The notes under the pieces were generated by a model that saw only the letters and a program-made list of their open reading frames with translations, was not told the DNA's origin and made no database searches. Positions 5,124-12,362 of a stretch of 15,422 bases of DNA are shown piece after piece. Made by a program: the position numbers and the translations under genes. This DNA comes from Bacteroidaceae bacterium. GTDB taxonomy: Bacteria > Bacteroidota > Bacteroidia > Bacteroidales > Bacteroidaceae. Within the stretch, counting starts at the first letter, position 1. Each line of letters starts with the position of its first letter. The stretch spans positions 1 through 15,422 of the forward strand of contig JAFYWE010000092.1 of assembly GCA_017558165.1 (NCBI GenBank), written 5' to 3'.

Positions 5124-7655
5124 GTGGAAAAGAAGACATACACATATGACGAATCATTCAAGTCTGCACTTGAATATTTCAACGGCGACGAACTTGCTGC
5201 CCGTGTATGGGTGAACAAGTACGCAGTCAAGGACTCTTTCGGAAAAATCTACGAGAAGAACCCCGACGAGATGCATTGGCGTATAGCCAATGAGGTTGCA
5301 CGCATAGAGGCGAAATACAACAACCCTATGAGTCCCCAAGAGATTTTTGACCTTCTCGACCACTTCAAGTACATAGTACCATCAGGTAGCCCCATGACCG
5401 GTATCGGCAACGACTTCCAGATTGCATCACTCTCGAACTGCTTTGTCATTGGTATGGAAGGCAAGGCTGACTCATACGGTGGCATCATACGCATTGACGA
5501 GGAGCAGGTACAGTTGATGAAGCGCCGTGGCGGTGTAGGACACGACCTCTCACACATACGCCCCAAAGGCTCACCGGTAAAGAACTCTGCATTGACATCA
5601 ACAGGTCTGGTTCCGTTCATGGAGCGATATTCAAACTCCACACGCGAGGTAGCACAGGACGGACGCCGTGGCGCGCTCATGCTCAGCGTCTCTATCAAAC
5701 ACCCTGACGCAGAGGCATTCATCGATGCCAAGATGACAGAAGGAAAAGTCACAGGAGCCAACGTGTCGGTAAAGATTGACGACGAGTTCATGCAGGCAGT
5801 CACAGGACAGACACCATACACACAGCAGTACCCGATCAACTCGGACAACCCCATCTACAGCAAGGAGGTAGATGCCAACCAACTTTGGAACAAGATTATA
5901 CACAACGCATGGAAATCGGCAGAGCCAGGCGTATTGTTCTGGGACACAATCAAACGCGAGTCAATCCCCGACTGCTATGCCGACCTGGGCTTCGAGACCG
6001 TATCGACCAACCCATGCGGTGAGATTCCATTGTGCCCATACGACTCATGCCGCCTTATAGCCATCAACCTCTACTCTTACGTGGTGAACCCGTTCACAGC
6101 CGAGGCACACTTTGACTTCGAGCTCTTCAAGGAGCACGTAGCCAAGGCACAGCGCATCATGGATGACATCATCGACCTTGAGCTCGAGAAGATCAATGCC
6201 ATCCAGGAGAAGATTGAGAGCGACCCCGAAAGCGACGAGGTAAAGGGTGCAGAGAAGAAGCTCTGGGAGAAGATTGCACGCAAGAGCAGTATGGGACGCC
6301 GCACAGGCGTGGGCATCACCGCCGAAGGAGACATGCTCGCGGCAATGGGATTGAGATATGGTACAGAGGAGGCTACCGAGTTCTCTGAAAAGGTACACAA
6401 GGAGCTTGCGCTTGCGGCATACAGTTCATCGGTGACACTCGCCGAGGAACGTGGTGCATTCGAGATATTCGACATGAAGCGCGAAGAGAACAACCCGTTC
6501 ATAGGCCGCCTGCGCGAGGCGTCACCTGAGCTTTACGAGAGAATGAAGAAGCACGGACGCCGTAATATCGCCTGCCTCACCATCGCCCCTACAGGCACCG
6601 TGAGCATCATGACACAGACAACATCCGGTATCGAGCCTGTATTCATGCCCGTCTATAAGCGCCGCAGGAAGGTTAATCCTAACGACCCTGCCGTACACGT
6701 GGACTTCACCGACGAGAACGGAGACTCATTCGAGGAGTACGTTGTCTACCACCACAAGTTCATGGAGTGGATGAGTAAGAACGGCATTGACACCACAAAG
6801 AAATACACCCAAGCGGAGATTGACGCGCTTGTAGCGCAGTCACCATACGCAAAGGCTACATCAAACGACATTGATTGGCTTGCCAAGGTGGAGATGCAGG
6901 GACACATACAGAAGTGGGTAGACCACTCGATCAGCGTTACCATCAACCTCCCCAACAACGTTGACGAGAAGCTCGTGAATGACCTCTATGTGACAGCGTG
7001 GAAGTGCGGTTGCAAGGGTTGCACCGTATACCGCGACGGTTCACGCGCCGGCGTATTGGTTTCAACAGACAGCAAGAAAGAGAAAAAGGAAGCAGAGGCG
7101 ACAAAGCCTGCGATAACAGAGGTTCGCCCCACTACACTCAAGGCCGACGTGGTACGCTTCCAAAACAACAAGGAAAAGTGGGTGGCATTCATCGGACTGC
7201 TCGACGGCGAGCCATACGAGATTTTCACCGGACAGCAGGATGACGAGGATGGTATCCCATTGCCAAAGAACGTCACACACGGTGTCATCATCAAGCACAC
7301 AAACGAGGACGGCAGCAAGCGCTACGATTTCCAGTTCGAGAACAAGATCGGCTACAAGACCACTATTGAAGGACTCTCGGAGCGATTCAACCCCGAATTC
7401 TGGAATTATGCGAAACTTATTTCAGGTGTATTGCGCTACAAGATGCCTATCGAACAGGTAATCAAGCTCATCTCATCACTGCAGCTGGCATCGGACAACA
7501 TCAACACATGGAAGAATGGTGTTGAACGCGCCTTGAAACGCTATCTGAAGGACGGCACATCGACAGCCGAGAAATGCCCCAACTGCAAGCAGCAGCTCAT
7601 CTTTGAAGAGGGATGCCTGCATTGCCCCGGTTGCGGATACTCAAAATGTGGATAA
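5124..7655 (+). CDS. nrdJ: Adenosylcobalamin-dependent (class II) ribonucleotide reductase
   Basis: 843 residues. It reduces ribonucleotides (diphosphates, by family) to deoxyribonucleotides using a thiyl radical generated from coenzyme B12, and it works with or without oxygen. The active-site loop NPCGE (296-300) supplies N296, radical cysteine C298 and E300. C106 (SLSNCFV) and C309 (YDSCR) are the likely redox pair. APTGTVSIM (488-496) fits the substrate-phosphate loop. There is no N-terminal ATP cone. After a charged linker (about 648-665) come an extra domain (about 672-810) and a cysteine-rich tail (C818, C821, C831, C834, C837, C842), probably a zinc ribbon plus re-reducing thiols. The start is GTG at 5124; there is no ATG nearby. 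It has its own promoter and terminator. Confidence 0.94.
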   Translation: MEKKTYTYDESFKSALEYFNGDELAARVWVNKYAVKDSFGKIYEKNPDEMHWRIANEVARIEAKYNNPMSPQEIFDLLDHFKYIVPSGSPMTGIGNDFQIASLSNCFVIGMEGKADSYGGIIRIDEEQVQLMKRRGGVGHDLSHIRPKGSPVKNSALTSTGLVPFMERYSNSTREVAQDGRRGALMLSVSIKHPDAEAFIDAKMTEGKVTGANVSVKIDDEFMQAVTGQTPYTQQYPINSDNPIYSKEVDANQLWNKIIHNAWKSAEPGVLFWDTIKRESIPDCYADLGFETVSTNPCGEIPLCPYDSCRLIAINLYSYVVNPFTAEAHFDFELFKEHVAKAQRIMDDIIDLELEKINAIQEKIESDPESDEVKGAEKKLWEKIARKSSMGRRTGVGITAEGDMLAAMGLRYGTEEATEFSEKVHKELALAAYSSSVTLAEERGAFEIFDMKREENNPFIGRLREASPELYERMKKHGRRNIACLTIAPTGTVSIMTQTTSGIEPVFMPVYKRRRKVNPNDPAVHVDFTDENGDSFEEYVVYHHKFMEWMSKNGIDTTKKYTQAEIDALVAQSPYAKATSNDIDWLAKVEMQGHIQKWVDHSISVTINLPNNVDEKLVNDLYVTAWKCGCKGCTVYRDGSRAGVLVSTDSKKEKKEAEATKPAITEVRPTTLKADVVRFQNNKEKWVAFIGLLDGEPYEIFTGQQDDEDGIPLPKNVTHGVIIKHTNEDGSKRYDFQFENKIGYKTTIEGLSERFNPEFWNYAKLISGVLRYKMPIEQVIKLISSLQLASDNINTWKNGVERALKRYLKDGTSTAEKCPNCKQQLIFEEGCLHCPGCGYSKCG

Positions 7656-7683
7656 ACGGTTGATAACTACATAACATTTCCCC

Positions 7684-7722
7684 GGCAAAGGGCCTTCCAC
7701 CAGAGGTCCTTTGCCATTTTTT
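7684..7722 (+). terminator. Intrinsic terminator between nrdJ and folB
   Basis: A 12-bp stem (7684-7695 with 7704-7715) containing one G-T wobble, an 8-nt loop (7696-7703) and six T at 7717-7722. The U-tract ends only 8 nt before the folB ATG, so it may be a plain nrdJ terminator or an attenuator in a shared transcript. Confidence 0.9.
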
Positions 7723-7730
7723 AGAAAAAG

Positions 7731-8105
7731 ATGTATACTACAGACTACACAATACAGCTTAAAGGAGTACACCTGTACGCCCACCATGGTGTAATGGAAC
7801 AGGAAAGAACCATTGGAGCATGGTTCACGGTAGACATCGAACTCGAGATTAGCGAATACAGTTGTCTTGAGAGCGACAACATTGAGGGTACGGTCAGCTA
7901 TGCCGATGTATATGAAATCATCAGCAGGGAGATGGCCACACCTTCAAGATTACTGGAAAATGTATGTTACAGGATCAGCAAGGCCATATACGAAGCCTTC
8001 GGCCAGGTGAAAGGCATAACCATGACACTCACCAAGGATACACCACCAATGGGCGGTGACAGGCTCAACGCTGCCGTGACAATAAAAAGCAGGAGAGAGG
8101 CTTAA
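7731..8105 (+). CDS. folB: Dihydroneopterin aldolase
   Basis: 124 residues, the usual length. It cleaves 7,8-dihydroneopterin to 6-hydroxymethyl-7,8-dihydropterin and glycolaldehyde in folate biosynthesis; the family forms cytosolic octamers. Visible motifs are LYAHHGVMEQER (15-26, with E23 at the conserved Glu), SYADVY with Y57, LLENV with E76 and TLTKDTPPMGG with catalytic K102. The ATG at 7731 gives the full N-terminal strand. No promoter fits between the upstream terminator and the start, so transcription must come through that terminator or from an unrecognised site. Its TAA stop overlaps the stop of convergent rnc. Confidence 0.94.
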   Translation: MYTTDYTIQLKGVHLYAHHGVMEQERTIGAWFTVDIELEISEYSCLESDNIEGTVSYADVYEIISREMATPSRLLENVCYRISKAIYEAFGQVKGITMTLTKDTPPMGGDRLNAAVTIKSRREA

Positions 8106-8806
8106 CGAGCAACAGCCGAGAGTGCCTGACGGGCAGCCTTCTGTTGGCTCTCACGCTTGGAGAAGCCATCACCGGTACCGCACACCATACCGTCTACAAG
8201 CGCCTCGCTGATAAAGAATACACCATCCTTGCGCACCTCCTCAAGCACGACCTTGAACTCAACGTTCCTGTGCTGTTTCTGCCCCCACTCGATGAGACGA
8301 CTCTTGTAATTCTTGTCAGACTTCACTATCTGCTCAATGTCGTTCAATCGCGAGAAGACACGGTCAAGCAGGAAGGTACGGCATTGCGCATATCCCTTAT
8401 CTACATAAATGGCACCGATGAGCGCTTCAAGGGCATTACCGTATATATAGCTGTTATGCTGTTGCTGCAAGCCACAGGAATCCACGAACTTATCCAGACC
8501 GATCTGCATCGCCAGTTCATTGAGGCGCTCACGGCAGACAAGGTTACTGCGCGACTTGGTGAGGAATCCCTCGCGCTCCTTCCTGAAATTAGAGTACAGG
8601 AAATCGGCAGTCACCGAACTCAGGACCGCATCACCAAGGAACTCCAGGCGCTCATTACATCCCAACTTGCGCGCGCCAGACGCCGATGAGCTATGCGTCA
8701 TAGCCATCTTGTAGAGGTTTATCTTATTCGGGACAAACCCCAGGATTGAATATAATAAAAGATAAGACTCCTTATCCTTGCGGGATAATAGCCTTATCTT
8801 ATCCAT
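8102..8806 (-). CDS. rnc: Ribonuclease III
   Basis: 234 residues from the ATG at 8806. It cleaves double-stranded RNA in rRNA processing and mRNA turnover. The signature NERLEFLGDA (51-60) provides E52, E55 and D59. The second cluster GNALEALIGA (123-132) provides E127 but has N124 where E. coli has D114. The dsRNA-binding domain spans about 164-233 and ends in the usual KxxxQxAAxxAL motif. I chose the ATG at 8806, 19 nt after the fabF stop with AGAAG upstream; an in-frame TTG at 8836 would add ten residues and overlap fabF. It is the last gene of acpP-fabF-rnc and meets folB tail to tail. Confidence 0.94.
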   Translation of the reverse strand: MDKIRLLSRKDKESYLLLYSILGFVPNKINLYKMAMTHSSSASGARKLGCNERLEFLGDAVLSSVTADFLYSNFRKEREGFLTKSRSNLVCRERLNELAMQIGLDKFVDSCGLQQQHNSYIYGNALEALIGAIYVDKGYAQCRTFLLDRVFSRLNDIEQIVKSDKNYKSRLIEWGQKQHRNVEFKVVLEEVRKDGVFFISEALVDGMVCGTGDGFSKRESQQKAARQALSAVAR

Positions 8807-8825
8807 TATTCTTCTAAAGAACGTA

Positions 8826-10088
8826 TTAGTCTTCAATTTTCTTAAATGCTATACTTGCGTTGTGTCCACCAAAACCGAAAGTGTTGGACAGAGCCACATT
8901 CACGGTTCTCTTCTGAGCCTTGTTGAACGTAAAGTTCATGTTATAATCGATATCAGGATCCTCATCAGCCTCATCATGGTTGATTGTAGGAGGAACGATA
9001 TCGTTCTTGAGCGCAAGCACAGTCAACAGCGCCTCAAGAGCACCGGCCGCACCCAAGAGGTGACCTGTCATGGACTTTGTTGAACTGATATTGAGCTTGT
9101 ACGCGTGTTCTCCAAAGAGGTTCTTTATAGCCTTTGCCTCGGCAATATCACCGGCAGGTGTCGATGTTCCGTGTACGTTGATGTAATCAACGCTGTCATA
9201 CGGAAGTCCAGCCTCATCAAGTGCCATTTTCATGACCCTCAATGCGCCCTCACCCTCGGGGTGAGGAGATGTTATGTGATACGCATCGGCGGTAAGACCC
9301 GAACCGACGACCTCGGCATAAATCTTTGCACCACGTGCGACAGCATGCTCATACTCTTCAAGGATAAGCGCAGCTGCACCTTCACCCATCACAAAGCCGT
9401 CACGACTCTTGCTGAACGGACGTGAAGCACCCTCAGGGTCATCGTTGCGGGCAGAAAGGGCATGCATAGCATTGAAGCATCCTACAGCCGTAGGACATAT
9501 AGCAGCCTCAGAGCCACCAGCTACAACGACGTCAGCCCTGCCCAGACGAATCTGGTCAAACGCATCAATAACAGCATTGGTAGAAGATGCACAAGCCGAT
9601 GTGGTCACGTAATTCGGTCCCTTAAGACCATATTTGATTGAAATGATACCTGCAGTCATATCAGAGATCATCTTGGTCATAAGGAACGGAGAGAAACGTG
9701 GGCCGTTCTCCTGGTTGAGTGCATATGCACGCATCTCATCCTCAAGAGAGCCCAAGCCACCGATACCTTCGCCATAGATAACACCGATACGGTTGCAGTC
9801 CTCCTTCTCAAAATCAAGGCCACTGTCATTGATAGCCTCCACAGCCGCCGCAAAACCATAATGGGAATCGGTATCAAGCTTACGGAGCTCACGGCGGTCC
9901 ATCACCGTCGAAGGATCAAAGTTCTTGACCTCACAGGCAAACTGTGTCTTGAAAAGGTAACTATCAAAATGAGTAATAGGTCCTGCACCACTTACACCGT
10001 TGATGGCATTCTCCCAAGTTTCAGGGACATTGTTGCCTATCGGTGAAACGGTACCAAGACCTGTTACAACAACTCTTCTTAGTTTCAT
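8826..10088 (-). CDS. fabF: 3-oxoacyl-[acyl-carrier-protein] synthase II
   Basis: 420 residues, full length. This condensing enzyme extends acyl chains by decarboxylative condensation of acyl-enzyme with malonyl-ACP in type II fatty acid synthesis. The N-terminus has RRVVVTGLGTVSPIGN, a normal KAS II opening. The Cys-His-His triad is visible as C166 (TTSACASS), H306 (NVHGTST) and H343 (TGHLLGAAGA), with conserved K338 (STKSMTG) and the C-terminal glycine loop NTFGFGGHN (402-410). It lies 34 nt downstream of acpP, its carrier substrate, and 19 nt upstream of rnc, an arrangement common in bacteria. Confidence 0.97.
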   Translation of the reverse strand: MKLRRVVVTGLGTVSPIGNNVPETWENAINGVSGAGPITHFDSYLFKTQFACEVKNFDPSTVMDRRELRKLDTDSHYGFAAAVEAINDSGLDFEKEDCNRIGVIYGEGIGGLGSLEDEMRAYALNQENGPRFSPFLMTKMISDMTAGIISIKYGLKGPNYVTTSACASSTNAVIDAFDQIRLGRADVVVAGGSEAAICPTAVGCFNAMHALSARNDDPEGASRPFSKSRDGFVMGEGAAALILEEYEHAVARGAKIYAEVVGSGLTADAYHITSPHPEGEGALRVMKMALDEAGLPYDSVDYINVHGTSTPAGDIAEAKAIKNLFGEHAYKLNISSTKSMTGHLLGAAGALEALLTVLALKNDIVPPTINHDEADEDPDIDYNMNFTFNKAQKRTVNVALSNTFGFGGHNASIAFKKIED

Positions 10089-10122
10089 ATAGAATTGTTA
10101 GGGGTGGGTAGAGGGGTGCTGA

Positions 10123-10365
10123 TTACTTGTCAGCTACCATCTCCTCTACAAACTTAACAGCATCGCCTACTGTTGCAATTTTCTCTGCCGCATCCTCTGG
10201 GATAGAGATACCGAACTCGTCCTCGATCTCCATGATGAGCTCAACGCGGTCCAATGAGTCTGCGCTCAAGTCGTTTGTGAAGTTAGCCTCGAGAGTTACC
10301 TCTGACTCTGATACACCGAATTTCTCAACGATAATAGCCTTTACTCTTGATTCAATTTCTGACAT
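10123..10365 (-). CDS. acpP: Acyl carrier protein
   Basis: 80 residues, acidic. It carries growing acyl chains on a 4'-phosphopantetheine arm attached to S37 in the motif LSADSLDRVELIMEIEDEF; most ACPs have LGADSLD, so the Ser at residue 34 is a mild variation. Helix III (PEDAAEKIATVGDAVKF) is typical. It is the first gene of the acpP-fabF-rnc operon, with a consensus promoter about 37 nt upstream. Confidence 0.97.
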   Translation of the reverse strand: MSEIESRVKAIIVEKFGVSESEVTLEANFTNDLSADSLDRVELIMEIEDEFGISIPEDAAEKIATVGDAVKFVEEMVADK

Positions 10366-10401
10366 AGTTGTAAATTTTTGAAGATTGAAAATTATGTGCT
10401 A

Positions 10402-10432
10402 CAAATGTATTATGAAATTTTAGAACTGCAAA
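10402..10432 (-). promoter_or_regulatory. Bacteroidetes-type promoter of acpP-fabF-rnc
   Basis: On the minus strand TTTG (10432-10429), a 19-nt spacer, then TACATTTG (10409-10402), a full consensus match. Transcription should start near 10395, about 30 nt before the acpP ATG. Confidence 0.78.
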
Positions 10433-10455
10433 GAAAGAAAGAGAAAAATTCGCAC

Positions 10456-10486
10456 TAAAACTGCACAAACACACGCTTTTTGTGCA
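10456..10486 (-). terminator. Possible terminator downstream of pdxB
   Basis: A perfect 8-bp stem TGCACAAA/TTTGTGCA (10462-10469 with 10479-10486) around a 9-nt loop, followed on the minus strand by only four T (GTTTTAG). The T-run is short, so termination may be weak. It lies between the pdxB stop and the acpP promoter, where a terminator is expected. Confidence 0.5.
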
Positions 10487-10522
10487 AGAGCCGCATATAA
10501 ATCCCTCTCATTTAACATTTAA

Positions 10523-11572
10523 TCACACTTCAAAGTGCAGTTCATAGGCCGAAGTCTCGCGTCGCAGCCTGTAATTGTTCCTCAAATCCTCAAAAGAGGC
10601 GGGAGACTGCTTGAGCGCCAGCGAATCTTCGTGAGGCGAATATACCCTCAACACAGCATCGGCAAATGCCGGAGCCACCACAACAGCAGGCTCAGGAACA
10701 GGCAAGGCCGGCAGCGGCAACACGCCATCATATCCCGAAAAGACAGCAAAGGCCTCAAGCACAAGACGCGTGGCATTGAGCTTGCCCTCGGCCGAATAGC
10801 CCGCAATATGCGGAGTAGCTATATACACCTTATTTAATAACGAAAGCGGAATATCCGGTTCACCCTCCCAAACATCAAGGGCAACATCGTATGGCGCACC
10901 GTTCTCAAGAGCCGTCAAAAGAGCCTTATTGTCCACCACCGGACCACGTGAAGCGTTTATGAGCAGACGACAACGCTCCAATGACGCAAGGAAAGCCCCA
11001 TCGGCAAGATGATAGCTCGGGAATTGCCCGCCACGCTCAAGCGTGGGATGAAAAGTTATTATATCACACTCTGCCGCCACCTGTGCTAATGACACAAAAT
11101 CGCCGGAGCCTTCGGCTGCCTGACGTGGCGGGTCATTACGGAGCACACGCATGCCAGCCTCCTCGGCCCATGCAACCACACGCGAGCCTATCTCACCTAC
11201 ACCTACAACACCCAGCGACAGCCCCTCTACGGCACAACCGTTATCTCTTGCCCAGGCATACACGACAGCCTGTACATACTGTAGCACCGCACCGGCATTA
11301 CACCCCGCCGCACTTGCCCATCGGATACCATTGTCGGCACAATACACGGCATCAATGTGGTCATATCCTATTGTTGCCGTACCTATGAAACGCACCTTGG
11401 AGCCGTCCAGCAGCTTCGCATTACAATATGTACGCGTGCGCACGAAGAGAGCATCGGCATCGGCCACATCGGCAGCCCCGATACGCACACCCGACAATGC
11501 CACAACATCATGCCCCATAGCCTCAAGCGCCTCGCGCAGGAACGGGATTTTCTCGTCAATTACAGCCTTCAT
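10523..11572 (-). CDS. pdxB: 4-phosphoerythronate dehydrogenase
   Basis: 349 residues. It is an NAD-dependent D-2-hydroxyacid dehydrogenase that oxidises 4-phospho-D-erythronate in the DXP-dependent route to pyridoxal phosphate. The Rossmann glycine motif is GVVGVGEIGSRV (121-132). Catalytic residues are R209 (NASRGPVVD), E238 (DVWEGEPD) and H255 (TPHIAGYS). The C-terminal extension past about 290 is the PdxB dimerisation part, which separates it from SerA- and LdhA-type relatives. Chosen start: ATG at 11572, giving MKAVIDEKIPF; a TTG three codons upstream (11581) is less likely. It is divergent from the DUF4254 gene. No convincing promoter was identified for it. Confidence 0.92.
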   Translation of the reverse strand: MKAVIDEKIPFLREALEAMGHDVVALSGVRIGAADVADADALFVRTRTYCNAKLLDGSKVRFIGTATIGYDHIDAVYCADNGIRWASAAGCNAGAVLQYVQAVVYAWARDNGCAVEGLSLGVVGVGEIGSRVVAWAEEAGMRVLRNDPPRQAAEGSGDFVSLAQVAAECDIITFHPTLERGGQFPSYHLADGAFLASLERCRLLINASRGPVVDNKALLTALENGAPYDVALDVWEGEPDIPLSLLNKVYIATPHIAGYSAEGKLNATRLVLEAFAVFSGYDGVLPLPALPVPEPAVVVAPAFADAVLRVYSPHEDSLALKQSPASFEDLRNNYRLRRETSAYELHFEV

Positions 11573-11694
11573 CTTACTCAATCATTAAAACGTCGCTAAT
11601 ATACAAACAAACGGGCAAGTTATTGTAACAACGGAGTGTTATTGAAGCCAAAATCCACGATTTCCCGCAAATAAAGGTAGTTTTCAGCCAAACT

Positions 11695-11726
11695 TTTGCC
11701 AATATCATAAAGTTACGTTACTTTTG
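11695..11726 (+). promoter_or_regulatory. Bacteroidetes-type promoter of the DUF4254-GT9 pair
   Basis: TTTG at 11695-11698, a 20-nt spacer, then TACTTTTG at 11719-11726, a full consensus match. It settles the downstream start: the in-frame TTG at 11724 is part of the -7 box, so translation must begin at the ATG at 11751, about 18 nt after the likely transcription start. Confidence 0.8.
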
Positions 11727-11750
11727 CCGAAGATTATAAATCATATTGAA

Positions 11751-12362
11751 ATGAAGAGTTTTACAGAAATGAGTTGGCCTATCTTCAACCAGGCGATAGC
11801 CGACTATCACAAGACCGACAATGTCGACACCCCTATAAACAACCCATATCCGGTAAAGAGCATCGAGTACTACCTCTACCTCAAGTGCTGGATTGACACA
11901 GTACAGTGGCATTTCGAGGATATCATCCGCGACCCTAACATCGACCCCGTTGAGGCACTTACACTCAAGCGCCGCATCGACAAGTCGAACCAGGACCGCA
12001 CCGACCTCGTTGAGCTCATCGACAGCTACTTCCTTGACACATACAAGGAGGTGACACCAGCCGCTGACGCCACAATCAACACCGAGAGCCCCGCATGGGC
12101 AGTTGACCGCTACTCTATCCTCTCGCTCAAGATCTACCACATGCAGGAAGAGGTGAACCGCACCGATGTTGACGCCGAGCACATCGCAAAGTGTCAGGCA
12201 AAGCTCGACGTACTCAACGAGCAGTACAAGGACATGACCACATCCATCGGCCAGTTGCTCGACGACATTGCAGCAGGACGCAAGTACATGAAGGTATATC
12301 GCCAGATGAAGATGTACAACGACCCTGCCCTCAACCCGGTTCTTTATGGAACAAAGAAATAA
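11751..12362 (+). CDS. DUF4254 domain-containing protein
   Basis: 203 residues, soluble, no signal peptide or membrane segment, predicted mainly helical. It belongs to a Bacteroidetes-specific family recognised by IEYYLYLKCWIDTVQWHFED, followed by LKRRIDKSNQDRTDLVELID, and ends in MYNDPALNPVLYGTKK. The biochemical role is unknown. It overlaps the next gene, a family 9 glycosyltransferase, by 17 nt. This pairing recurs in the group, so it probably assists synthesis of a surface glycan, which is inference from context only. Start at the ATG at 11751, fixed by the promoter position. Confidence 0.85.
   Translation: MKSFTEMSWPIFNQAIADYHKTDNVDTPINNPYPVKSIEYYLYLKCWIDTVQWHFEDIIRDPNIDPVEALTLKRRIDKSNQDRTDLVELIDSYFLDTYKEVTPAADATINTESPAWAVDRYSILSLKIYHMQEEVNRTDVDAEHIAKCQAKLDVLNEQYKDMTTSIGQLLDDIAAGRKYMKVYRQMKMYNDPALNPVLYGTKK

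Noticed and set aside
5249..5854. 201-codon antisense frame opposite nrdJ
   Set aside because: It lies opposite the conserved catalytic core of nrdJ and shows no domain motif.
8807..8836. TTG start for rnc adding ten residues
   Set aside because: It would overlap the fabF stop and use a rare start; the ATG at 8806 has a better upstream context, though the longer form is not excluded.
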